From positions 1-43,123 of the forward strand of contig JAYRWN010000215.1 in the NCBI GenBank assembly GCA_041917975.1: a DNA stretch of 43,123 nt. The letters are read 5' to 3'. Numbering within the stretch: the first letter of the stretch is position 1; every line of letters starts with the position of its first letter. This document shows positions 8,218 through 16,575 of the stretch, in pieces. Under the pieces are notes generated by a model, which saw only the letters and a program-made list of their open reading frames with translations, was not told the DNA's origin and searched no databases. Made by a program: the position numbers and the translations under genes. This DNA comes from JAYRWN01 sp041917975 (lineage in GTDB: Bacteria > Bacteroidota > Bacteroidia > Chitinophagales > Saprospiraceae).

Positions 8218-9327
8218 TTGATTATTAGGCAATTGTCATTAGTGAATTTCAAAAATTACCAAGACAGCCAATTGTCGTTTCACCCGCAAGTGAACTGTTT
8301 GATTGGTCTAAATGGTATGGGCAAAACTAACCTATTGGATAGCCTTTATATCCTTTGCCTGACTAAAAGCCACTTCAATTTAACTGACCAACAATTGATT
8401 AAGGAGGGTGCAGGATTTTATCGTTTACAGGCTCATCTCTTTCATGAGGGCCAAAATCAAAAGTTGGTGATGAAGTGTGCCAAACATGGTCGTAAAGACA
8501 TTGAACTTGAAGAAAAATTGATAGAAAGAGTATCTGATTTTGTAGGTAAGTTTCCAGTGGTTTTTTTTGGCCCGGATGACCAAAAAATTATTCAGGGTGG
8601 GGGAGGAGAACGACGCAAATACCTGGATAACACCATTTCTCAATATGATGCCATCTACTTACACAAGCTATTGGAATATAATAAATTATTAAAACACAGA
8701 AATGCCTCACTACTAAAATACCGCCAAAATGGCGTCATAGACCACGAATTTTTGGAGGTATTGGAAGAAAAATTAATCCAAGCCGGTAGCTATATTCTCC
8801 AAGAACGGTTGAATTTTGTACATTGGTTAAAGCCTATGTTTGAATCAACGTACCACCAAATTTCCGGTGAAAGAGAAGAAGCCATTATCGAATATAAACC
8901 GAATGTCAATCTTGAGAATTGGACCGATCTTATGCCGCTGAGTCGTCATAAAGACATGATTTTAGGACGTACTTCTTTAGGGCCTCATAAGGACGACCTT
9001 GACATCCAGATAAACCGTAGACCCGTCCGGCCATTCGCCTCTCAGGGTCAAATGAAATCTTGTCTGGTCGCACTAAAGAAGTGTCAGCTATTATGCCTTC
9101 AAAGACGCACAACTAGTCAACCCATACTGCTCATTGATGATATTTTTGATAAATTGGATCAAGAAAGAATCTATGCCATGCTGGCCATGATTAAAAGTCT
9201 TGGTGTCCAAACGTTTATATCACATACCAATGCTGAACGTATTCATGATCTTTTTGATCATCAAAATATCAGTTATAAACTGTTTTATATTAATAACGGA
9301 GCAATAGTCTATGAAGAGGCACAATGA
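8218..9327 (+). CDS. recF: DNA replication/repair protein RecF
   Basis: 369 residues, normal RecF size. It is an SMC-like ATPase that loads RecA onto gapped DNA with RecO/RecR. Walker A GLNGMGKT is at 30-37, the ABC signature region (LGRTSLGPHKDDL) follows the coiled coil, SQGQMK precedes it to the C-terminal ATPase half, and Walker B LLIDDIFDKLD starts at 304. The start is TTG at 8218, with MIIRQLSLVNFKNY matching the usual RecF N-terminus, and there is no better ATG. It is divergent from pdhA and overlaps the next gene by 17 bp. Confidence 0.96.
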   Translation: MIIRQLSLVNFKNYQDSQLSFHPQVNCLIGLNGMGKTNLLDSLYILCLTKSHFNLTDQQLIKEGAGFYRLQAHLFHEGQNQKLVMKCAKHGRKDIELEEKLIERVSDFVGKFPVVFFGPDDQKIIQGGGGERRKYLDNTISQYDAIYLHKLLEYNKLLKHRNASLLKYRQNGVIDHEFLEVLEEKLIQAGSYILQERLNFVHWLKPMFESTYHQISGEREEAIIEYKPNVNLENWTDLMPLSRHKDMILGRTSLGPHKDDLDIQINRRPVRPFASQGQMKSCLVALKKCQLLCLQRRTTSQPILLIDDIFDKLDQERIYAMLAMIKSLGVQTFISHTNAERIHDLFDHQNISYKLFYINNGAIVYEEAQ

Positions 9328-9601
9328 TTATCGACTAGGTGAAGTCTTAAAATCCTTCCAACAACAGCCCAACCTGGAGCCCAAACTTATCTTGGAAAAA
9401 GTTAAGGAATTTTGGCAGGTGGAATTGGGAGAATATATACCTCGCCAAACCAAAACTATTACCGTTGCACAACATAAACTCTATATCAGACTGGACTCCT
9501 CGGTGCTAAAGGATGAACTTCGTTTTCAAAAAAACGATCTGATCACTAAAATTAATGGTTATTTAGGCCAAAACTACCTGCAGGACATTATATTTCACTA
9601 A
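9311..9601 (+). CDS. DciA-like protein (DUF721)
   Basis: 96 residues with the short alpha-beta DUF721/DciA fold pattern: an N-terminal helix (LGEVLKSFQQQ), a tryptophan in the middle (KEFWQVELGEYI), a strand pair (TKTITVAQHKLYIRL) and a C-terminal LKDELRFQKNDLITKINGYL segment. DciA proteins interact with the replicative helicase DnaB in bacteria lacking DnaC. The ATG lies inside the last codons of recF (17-bp overlap), implying coupled translation. The recF-DUF721 order is common in Bacteroidota as far as I recall. The stop overlaps the opposite-strand subtilase stop by 4 bp. Confidence 0.82.
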   Translation: MKRHNDYRLGEVLKSFQQQPNLEPKLILEKVKEFWQVELGEYIPRQTKTITVAQHKLYIRLDSSVLKDELRFQKNDLITKINGYLGQNYLQDIIFH

Positions 9602-11265
9602 GCCCGGCTGGGTGCTGACTCTTTGCCTTTACTTTGTTTGATAAAGTTGGCCTTACGCACAGCTTCATATGCGTTAATAACTGCTCCAGTCACCGAAATG
9701 TCACTTAATTTAACCATCTCCTCGGTTCCGGGCTTTTTTACTAAACTATTGTATTTGGAACCACCACTAAGTATGGCTTCTTTAACCTGATTTGCCGATA
9801 AGGAAGGGAAGTAAGACCGGATAACCGCCGCCACTCCTGCCACTACCGGGGCCGCAAAACTGGTTCCATCTGCAGCTTTATAGGTGCTTCCCGGGTTGGT
9901 AGAATAAATACTCACCCCAGGCGCAAAGATGTCTACATTTTTTTGACCATAATTACTAAAGTCCGCAACCAAATCTTCATCTTTCTGGAATGAAGATGCA
10001 CCTACTTCCAACCAATTGTCAGCATACTTCTTACCAAACAAACCGGCTTTCGAAAATTTATCGGTGGGAAAACTAGCCACATTATCATTATCCGATGCAT
10101 CGTTTCCAGAAGCGTGCACAAGAAGTACATCGTGTTTCATGGCATGTTTTAATGCGTCATCGACATACTTTTTTACAGGTGAAAGTCCTTTACCAAAACT
10201 CATATTGATTATTCGGGCGCCATTATCTACAGCATAACGTATGGCATTAGCCACATCTTTATCCCGTTCGTCCCCATCAGGCACAGTGCGTAGGACCATT
10301 ATTTCCACATTGTCGGCAATCCCTTGTATCCCTTTTTCATTAAGCCGGGAAGCAGCGATTATTCCTGAGACATGTGTACCGTGTGATGGGTCAGGACCAA
10401 CCACATCATTATTACCATAATACCGGTTCGTTAAATCACCATAATCATCGCCAACCACCTTACGGGAATCGTAATCCGGGTTGTATTGATATTTAGCTTT
10501 TGTCTCAAAGTAGTGTTTTTGTTCCCTTATATCATTCATAATCAAATCCGTAAGACTGTCAATATCTTTTGGGATTTCTTCGCCCATGCTACTTATTTGG
10601 CTGAATATCTGTTTCCCAATGGTCAGAGCAATATTATCTTTCTCGTCCAATTTCTCCACGTTTTCCTGGGTAAGTGACCGATTGCCGAGGGCCTTTTTTA
10701 AGGCTCCCAAAGCGTTGGATAAAATGTACTCGTACTTTTCGGTCTCCTCAAGATTTTTTTCAGCAGATTTTTGTTCAGATTCAATTTTAGTTTTCAAATC
10801 CAAATACTCCTGATAGGATTTCTTGTCTTTACCTTTTATTTTTGACGGATCCGCTGATTGGAATTTGTGTTTTAAGGTCCGAAAGTGGCGAGTAATTTCG
10901 AGGTTATCCGCCGCCACATGGGAGCCATCCTTACCTCCTATGAAATTCCAGCCATTGATATCATCCACATATCCGTTTTTATCATCATCAATCTTGTTGT
11001 TAGGTATTTCGTGACGATTGACCCAGATCACTTCTTTCAGGTCTTCATGATTAATATCTACACCTGAATCTATCACAGCAACGATGGTTTTCTGGGATTT
11101 GCGTCCTTGCAGATATTGATACATTTGCGCTACAGATATACCCGGATAATCCTCTTTGTTCGGATTCGCTGTGTGCCAGGATTCAAAACTACTCTGACCA
11201 ATTCCTATTTGTAGTAAGGCAAAATACAGAGTGCAAACCACGATAACCGCCTTTTTACTTAGCAT
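9598..11265 (-). CDS. Secreted S8 (subtilisin-like) serine peptidase
   Basis: 555 residues with a signal peptide (to about Gln24). The catalytic triad is Asp66 (AVIDSGVD), His295 (SHGTHVSGI) and Ser469 (GTSFAAPV); the oxyanion Asn388 is in ASGNDAS. The unusual feature is 229 residues between Asp and His, about 165 of them (115-280) charged and helical, compared with roughly 30 in subtilisin. There is no recognisable T9SS C-terminal domain: the protein ends in a basic tail (KQSKGKESAPSRA), so periplasmic retention or Sec-only export is likely. No classical I9 propeptide is evident. Divergent from recQ. Confidence 0.93.
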   Translation of the reverse strand: MLSKKAVIVVCTLYFALLQIGIGQSSFESWHTANPNKEDYPGISVAQMYQYLQGRKSQKTIVAVIDSGVDINHEDLKEVIWVNRHEIPNNKIDDDKNGYVDDINGWNFIGGKDGSHVAADNLEITRHFRTLKHKFQSADPSKIKGKDKKSYQEYLDLKTKIESEQKSAEKNLEETEKYEYILSNALGALKKALGNRSLTQENVEKLDEKDNIALTIGKQIFSQISSMGEEIPKDIDSLTDLIMNDIREQKHYFETKAKYQYNPDYDSRKVVGDDYGDLTNRYYGNNDVVGPDPSHGTHVSGIIAASRLNEKGIQGIADNVEIMVLRTVPDGDERDKDVANAIRYAVDNGARIINMSFGKGLSPVKKYVDDALKHAMKHDVLLVHASGNDASDNDNVASFPTDKFSKAGLFGKKYADNWLEVGASSFQKDEDLVADFSNYGQKNVDIFAPGVSIYSTNPGSTYKAADGTSFAAPVVAGVAAVIRSYFPSLSANQVKEAILSGGSKYNSLVKKPGTEEMVKLSDISVTGAVINAYEAVRKANFIKQSKGKESAPSRA

Positions 11266-11292
11266 AAAAAGTTAACTTTGTTAATAAACCGC

Positions 11293-11300
11293 CAAAGTTA
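11293..11300 (-). promoter_or_regulatory. Putative -7 element for the subtilase gene
   Basis: TAACTTTG reading leftward fits TAnnTTTG and lies 28 bp before the subtilase ATG at 11265. It sits between hexamers ACCGCC and GGCGGT (about 11287-11316) that could form a loose inverted repeat. A -33 TTG is not obvious. Confidence 0.45.
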
Positions 11301-11359
11301 TACAGTCAGGCGGTATTGACCTTATTTTAACTTTAATTTAATTTCTCAGCAAAGTTTAA

Positions 11360-13240
11360 ATGAGTGACGCTCATCAACCCTTTCAGCTACTGCGCAAATA
11401 TTGGGGATATCCTTCGTTTCGGGATAACCAGGAAGAGATCATTCAAGCTATTCTGAAAAATCGTGATGTTCTTGCGGTAATGAGCACTGGCGCAGGAAAG
11501 TCTCTTTGTTATCAAATTCCAGCCCTGCTTATGCCTGGAGTAACCTTGGTCATCAGTCCATTAATCGCCTTGATGAATGACCAGGTGGCTCAATTAAAAA
11601 AAGTCGGCATTTCTGCGGCAGCTTGGCACAGTGGCTTGACAAATCGTGCGGTTTCTATATTAATGGATGATCTCATTGCTGGGAGGATAAAGCTCCTCTA
11701 TATTTCCCCGGAAAGGCTCCAGCAAGCATCCTTTAAATCCTTCATTTCCCAAATAAAAATTTCCTTCTTGGCGGTGGATGAAGCACATTGTATCTCACAA
11801 TGGGGACACGATTTTCGACCATCTTATTTAAAAATAGGTCTGTTTAAACAAGACAATCAGTCTATCCAAACTGTAGCTTTCACCGCCACTGCAACGCAAA
11901 AGGTCCGGGAAGAAATCCTGGAGCAATTACATCTCTTTAAGCCAACAGTTTTTCTAGCACCTCTTCAACGGCCCAACCTTACGCTGGAAGTTTATAGAGC
12001 TATGCAAAAGTACAATGCCTTATTGCAGTTTATCAGAGAAAGTTCTGGCAGTCAAATCATCTATTTTCGCAGTCGAAAAGGCACCGAGGATATGGTTTAT
12101 TATCTACGCAGTTATGGAATATCTGCCCAGGCTTACCATGCAGGTATGAATTTCGAAAAACGTCTTGACATCCAGGAAAAATGGGATAAGAATCAGATTA
12201 AAATTATCTGTGCTACCACAGCTTTTGGTATGGGGGTAGATAAATCTGATGTAAGACAAGTCATCCATTTTGATTTGCCTGAAAATATTGAAGCTTATTT
12301 TCAGGAAGCAGGAAGAGCAGGCCGGGACGGCTTACCTGCCAAAGGTGTCCTGTTTTTTCAGGAAAATGACCTTGTTGACTTAATGGAACAAATAGAAATC
12401 GAATTTCCCGGTGTTAGTTTCCTCAAAACCGTCTACCAACGCCTGGGACAGTTTTTGCAGATAGCCGTTGGAGCCATGGATTCTAATTTGATCTTCGATT
12501 TTGACATGTTTTGCGATCAGTACAAATTAGAGGAGCGATTGGTCAGATCCGCCGTAAACCACCTGGAGTTAGCAGGTTATATCGCCTATGAAGAGCCCTT
12601 TAAAGTTACTTCGCTGCTCGAATTTTTGGTTGATAAAGATTATTTATATGATGAATTGCCTCCAAAATTTGATGAGTTGATAAAAGGTCTGCTTAGATTA
12701 TATGAAGGCATCTTATTTTATCAACAACCAATCAGCGAACCTAAATTGGCCAAGTTCATATCCAGGCCAGTGGAAGATGTGTTAGCCCAATTGCAGACCT
12801 TACATAAGATGCAAGTCATCCGCTACATCCAAACCACTGAGAAACCAAAAATACATTACGTTATTCCCAGGCAGGCTGCCGAACAATTGGATTTTAATCA
12901 GGTTTATTACGAACAAAGAAAAAACCATAAACTTCAGCAATTCAACAAATTAAAAGAGTATCTCCTCACCCATCGTTGCCGCCAACAGTTTATCGCCGAT
13001 TACTTCGGTGATTATGGTGCGGTTTGTGGAGTTTGCGATAATTGTTTGCGTACCAAGTTGAATTATAAAAACATGACGAAGGACATCCTTAAAAAACTCC
13101 ATTCTCGTTCCTGGGATGTGCGTGACTTTGTACTGGAATTCGACTCGTGGCAACGCAAGGAAGTGATAAAATTATTACAAACCCTTGAATCAGAAGGATT
13201 AATCGCCATTCAAAATCGACAAGTGATCATTAAATCGTGA
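11360..13240 (+). CDS. recQ: RecQ-family ATP-dependent DNA helicase
   Basis: 626 residues. Helicase motifs: motif I STGAGKS (42-48), motif II DEAH (140-143) in the typical DEAHCISQWGHDFRP block, motif III FTATAT, and motif VI QEAGRAGRDG (315-324). The four-cysteine zinc module (Cys540, 556, 559, 562; CRQQF...CGVCDNC) lies about 210 residues after motif VI. In E. coli RecQ it follows the helicase core directly. The intervening stretch looks like winged-helix material, and no HRDC domain is visible. The last four bases GTGA overlap the GTG start of the glycosyltransferase gene. Likely role: 3'-5' unwinding in recombination and fork repair. Confidence 0.93.
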   Translation: MSDAHQPFQLLRKYWGYPSFRDNQEEIIQAILKNRDVLAVMSTGAGKSLCYQIPALLMPGVTLVISPLIALMNDQVAQLKKVGISAAAWHSGLTNRAVSILMDDLIAGRIKLLYISPERLQQASFKSFISQIKISFLAVDEAHCISQWGHDFRPSYLKIGLFKQDNQSIQTVAFTATATQKVREEILEQLHLFKPTVFLAPLQRPNLTLEVYRAMQKYNALLQFIRESSGSQIIYFRSRKGTEDMVYYLRSYGISAQAYHAGMNFEKRLDIQEKWDKNQIKIICATTAFGMGVDKSDVRQVIHFDLPENIEAYFQEAGRAGRDGLPAKGVLFFQENDLVDLMEQIEIEFPGVSFLKTVYQRLGQFLQIAVGAMDSNLIFDFDMFCDQYKLEERLVRSAVNHLELAGYIAYEEPFKVTSLLEFLVDKDYLYDELPPKFDELIKGLLRLYEGILFYQQPISEPKLAKFISRPVEDVLAQLQTLHKMQVIRYIQTTEKPKIHYVIPRQAAEQLDFNQVYYEQRKNHKLQQFNKLKEYLLTHRCRQQFIADYFGDYGAVCGVCDNCLRTKLNYKNMTKDILKKLHSRSWDVRDFVLEFDSWQRKEVIKLLQTLESEGLIAIQNRQVIIKS

Positions 13241-14343
13241 ATAAAAAAAATCTGATTGTCGCCGTTACAAATGATCTTTCCTATGACCAGCGTATGCGTC
13301 GCATCTGTACGACATTGGCTCAGGATACCTTTCAAGTTACCTTGGTGGGCCGAATGAGGCCCTTATCTATTCCACTTCAAAACGAATCATATGGGCAGCA
13401 TAGAATGAAATTGCCATTTTCCCATGGAGCTTTGTTTTATTGTTTTTATAACCTCTATTTAGCCTGGTATTTATTGACCCACCGTTTTGATGTTTGTTTA
13501 GCTGTAGACTACGATACCCTCCCTTCATGTTTCTTGGTCAGTAAAATGAAGGGGAAAAAGCTGATGATTGATTGTCATGAATGGTATGAGGAAGCTCCTG
13601 AACTCTTGCATCGTCCTGTTGTGCGGCATGTATGGAAATATATAGGCTATTTCTTATTACCAAAGGTAGCCGTGGGCTTTTCCGTTAATTCCTATTTAGC
13701 AGAACATTTTAGACGACAAAGTAAGCGCCCTTTTATTGCCGTGCGTAACATGCCGCTACCGAAAGCTATTCCTTCTCTTCAAAAACAAAAAAAATTACTG
13801 ATTTACCAGGGCGTTTTAAACCAGGATAGGGGGTTAAGGGAGCTGATACAAGCCATGACCTTATTACCAGAATATTCACTTTGGCTTTGTGGAGATGGAG
13901 ATTTACGCGAGGAACTGGTTGCCCTGGTTAAACAATTGCAAGTATCCGGGCAAGTGACATTCTGGGGTAATCTTTCCGCCGACCATCTGCACCTGAAAAT
14001 GGCTCAGGCCACTTTGGGATTCAATTTACTGACCGGATCCAGTAAGAGTTATTATTTTTCACTGGCCAATAAATTCTTCGATTATGTCCAGGCTGGCACA
14101 CCGGTTATAACTGTCGGTTACCCGGAGTATCAACGTCATATGGAAGAATTCAAAGTAGGCGTATTATTATCTGAGGTCTCACCACAAAATATTGCAGAGA
14201 CCGTATTATCATTTGAAAAAAATCCGGATAGTTATCAGCAGGTGATCAATAATTGCCTAACTGCCCGCTTACAATGGAACTGGGAACAAGAGAAACAAAC
14301 TTTATTAAAAGCAATTGATGCCGAGATTGGATCGGAAGGTTAA
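13237..14343 (+). CDS. Glycosyltransferase, GT4-like
   Basis: 368 residues starting at GTG 13237, which overlaps the recQ stop (GTGA). The N-terminal half has a Rossmann-like start (LIVAVTNDLSYDQRMRRI) typical of GT-B enzymes. The C-terminal half has the donor-binding pattern YQGVLNQDRGLRELIQAM, CGDGDLREEL and the stretch ANKFFDYVQAGTPVI, the usual nucleotide-sugar pocket of family 4 transferases. No signal peptide or membrane helix. Substrates are unknown; envelope polysaccharide is an inference. It is not BshA, because the N-terminal signature differs. The next gene, on the other strand, ends one base after this stop. Confidence 0.85.
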   Translation: MNKKNLIVAVTNDLSYDQRMRRICTTLAQDTFQVTLVGRMRPLSIPLQNESYGQHRMKLPFSHGALFYCFYNLYLAWYLLTHRFDVCLAVDYDTLPSCFLVSKMKGKKLMIDCHEWYEEAPELLHRPVVRHVWKYIGYFLLPKVAVGFSVNSYLAEHFRRQSKRPFIAVRNMPLPKAIPSLQKQKKLLIYQGVLNQDRGLRELIQAMTLLPEYSLWLCGDGDLREELVALVKQLQVSGQVTFWGNLSADHLHLKMAQATLGFNLLTGSSKSYYFSLANKFFDYVQAGTPVITVGYPEYQRHMEEFKVGVLLSEVSPQNIAETVLSFEKNPDSYQQVINNCLTARLQWNWEQEKQTLLKAIDAEIGSEG

Positions 14344-14344
14344 G

Positions 14345-15130
14345 TTAAATGAAAATTTCACCAATCAAATAAGTCACCGCGTTTCCGGTAAGAAGCACTC
14401 GATCATCCACTTGCTCACAATAAACTTCTCCGCCTCGGGCTGAAGCTTGACAGGCTTTAAATGCACTCCGACCAGTCTTAGATTTCCAAAAAGGAGTAAG
14501 GCTGGTATGAGCCGACCCCGTCACCGGATCTTCATCGATGCCTGCACCTGGGTAAAAACAACGCGAAATAAAATCGTATTTACTGCTCAAGGAGGTTACA
14601 ATAAAACCTCTGACGGGCCAGTCTTTCAATGCATTAAATTCATCCGTGATGGCCATAACCATATTCTCTTCGGCCAAATACAAAAGATAGTCGGTTTTAC
14701 CCATCCATACCTCCAAGATTGATCCTTCCGGTAAAATCCTTTCAAATTCAGGTAATACTGCGCATGGTCGTATACTGTCCTGAGGAAAGTCCATAGTATA
14801 ACCATCGGGTAAACGCTTCACGGTTAATAGACCACTTCTGGTGTTAAAATGAACTTGCTCGTGCTTAAATCCCGCAATTGTGAATAGATAATGTGCGGTC
14901 GCTAAAGTTGCATGCCCACACAAATCTACCTCGTATTTAGGGGTAAACCACCTTAAATGATAGCTGTCAGGCTTTTTCACCAGAAAGGCAGTTTCTGCCA
15001 GATTATTTTCCATGGCGATATTCTGCATAGTTTGGTCAGTTAACCAATCATCTAAAGGCACAATAGCAGCAGGATTGCCTTTAAACACTACCTCAGTAAA
15101 AGCATCTATTTGATAAATGGGCCTTTTCAT
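14345..15130 (-). CDS. PhzF-family isomerase/epimerase-like protein
   Basis: 261 residues from ATG 15130 (MKRPIYQIDAF). A longer frame to 15235 would run into the upstream decarboxylase and was rejected. PhzF fold markers: GNPAAIV (18-24), the candidate catalytic Glu46 in NNLAETAF, DLCGHATLA (69-77) and DEDPVTGSAH in the second half. PhzF of phenazine synthesis isomerises trans-2,3-dihydro-3-hydroxyanthranilate; most homologues outside phenazine clusters have unknown substrates and no phenazine genes are seen here. It lies 5 bp after the decarboxylase stop, as third gene of a compact cassette. Confidence 0.88.
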   Translation of the reverse strand: MKRPIYQIDAFTEVVFKGNPAAIVPLDDWLTDQTMQNIAMENNLAETAFLVKKPDSYHLRWFTPKYEVDLCGHATLATAHYLFTIAGFKHEQVHFNTRSGLLTVKRLPDGYTMDFPQDSIRPCAVLPEFERILPEGSILEVWMGKTDYLLYLAEENMVMAITDEFNALKDWPVRGFIVTSLSSKYDFISRCFYPGAGIDEDPVTGSAHTSLTPFWKSKTGRSAFKACQASARGGEVYCEQVDDRVLLTGNAVTYLIGEIFI

Positions 15131-15135
15131 TGTCT

Positions 15136-16566
15136 TTAGCCTTTTAAAGTTTCTGCTATTGCACGAATTTCTGAAAGCAATTGTCGCTGAATATCTTGAT
15201 TGGAAAATGGATTCATGAAGGTGCACCGAAGCCACAAATTATCATCCAAAGTGGTTTGCACGATATAATAGTCTCCCTTTTCCAGCAATTTTTGCCTAAT
15301 TAGTCCATTCAAGTTATTTAAATCCTTGCTGTTTGGTTTTTTCCCACCAATATACCTGAAACATACAATATTTGCGGAAGGCTCTAAAAGCAATTCAAAG
15401 TCACTGGTATCTCTGACCATTTGTCCAAATTGTATTCCCAGGTCAAATTGGTTTTCTACATATGCACTAAAACCAGCGTTACCATAATAATACTTAAGCA
15501 AAAAAACCTTCAGGCTCATCATAAATTTTGTGCATTCAAAACTCCGTTTAGCAATATTAAACCACTCTTCCTGCTCATTTTCAAACAGATATGATGCCTG
15601 ATGAATGTAGGTTTGATAAGAATCGTGCGGGTTTTTAAACACTAAAGCCGTGCATAATGCCGGTGTCATCATCATTTTATGGAAATCAATGCTCACGGAT
15701 TGAGCGCAATGGATCCCTTGTGCCAGATGCCTGTATTTTTCGGAAAAAATTACGCTCCCCCCGTGGGCTCCATCCACATGTAGCCAAATATTATTTTTTA
15801 TGCAAAACTTGGCTATTTGATCCAAATCATCAAAGGAACCGGTGGCTGTGGTTCCTGGGCTGGCTACCAAAGCTATCGGAACGATTTGCCTCTCACCGCT
15901 CTGTTGCAGCATGTTTTCCAAACGATCTGTTAGGATGGTCATTTTTGGTCCTACCGGAACTTTTATGACCTCCATATCAAGAATACGTACCGCTCGCTCC
16001 ACGCTATAATGTGCCTGAGCCGAAATTAATACTCCGAGCTTAACTGTTTGTTCCTGAAAAGATTGATTCCTTCTCCAGGCATTACGCGCTGATAACAAAG
16101 CGGTTAAATTAGCCAGGGAACCGCCGGAGGTTAAAAACCCTCCGCGGTGTGCACCATAACCCACCCTGGAAGTCACCCATTCTATGATGATGCGTTCTAA
16201 GGCAACGGCTGTGTTCCCCATTTCGTAGACTCCCATTCCGTTGTTAAGGTAATCCGAAACAAGTCCCCCGATGGCCGCTAGGGGTGCAGCGGCGGTGACT
16301 TGATGACCAATAAAACCAGGATTCTGGATACGAATGGACCGTTCTAGTATAATCGGCAATAAATCCCCCCATGAAAGGGGTGATGGTGATTCGATTAATG
16401 CATTCCAAAACCTGTACTCTTCCTCCGGAGGTGAGTATCTGTTTACTTTTTTTTGACCATTCATATGCGCACTAAGGTCATCACCCAATAGTTTAGCCGT
16501 TTGAGTCAATAATTCTTCAAACATTTGGTGATCAAAAATCTTGTATAACCGGGCAAGGTTATCCAT
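15136..16566 (-). CDS. PLP-dependent group II decarboxylase
   Basis: 476 residues from ATG 16566 (a TTG nine bases earlier is unlikely). This is the aromatic-amino-acid/glutamate decarboxylase superfamily: His186 (SAQAHYS) for ring stacking, Asp265 (HVDGAHGG) for the pyridine nitrogen, and the Schiff-base Lys297 in SVSIDFHKMMMTP. The SIDFHK context is closer to diaminobutyrate or cysteine-sulfinate type decarboxylases than to the NPHKW of aromatic-amino-acid enzymes, but the substrate cannot be decided. Cytoplasmic. It begins 9 bp after the P1 peptidase stop and ends 5 bp before phzF-like, so the three are almost certainly co-transcribed. Confidence 0.9.
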   Translation of the reverse strand: MDNLARLYKIFDHQMFEELLTQTAKLLGDDLSAHMNGQKKVNRYSPPEEEYRFWNALIESPSPLSWGDLLPIILERSIRIQNPGFIGHQVTAAAPLAAIGGLVSDYLNNGMGVYEMGNTAVALERIIIEWVTSRVGYGAHRGGFLTSGGSLANLTALLSARNAWRRNQSFQEQTVKLGVLISAQAHYSVERAVRILDMEVIKVPVGPKMTILTDRLENMLQQSGERQIVPIALVASPGTTATGSFDDLDQIAKFCIKNNIWLHVDGAHGGSVIFSEKYRHLAQGIHCAQSVSIDFHKMMMTPALCTALVFKNPHDSYQTYIHQASYLFENEQEEWFNIAKRSFECTKFMMSLKVFLLKYYYGNAGFSAYVENQFDLGIQFGQMVRDTSDFELLLEPSANIVCFRYIGGKKPNSKDLNNLNGLIRQKLLEKGDYYIVQTTLDDNLWLRCTFMNPFSNQDIQRQLLSEIRAIAETLKG

Positions 16567-16575
16567 AAAAAGCAA

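Noticed and set aside
13237..14343. Could the GT4 gene be bshA, partner of bshC?
   Set aside because: It lacks the BshA N-terminal signature (a GGSGVVATELG-like loop) and lies 16 kb from bshC with other neighbours.
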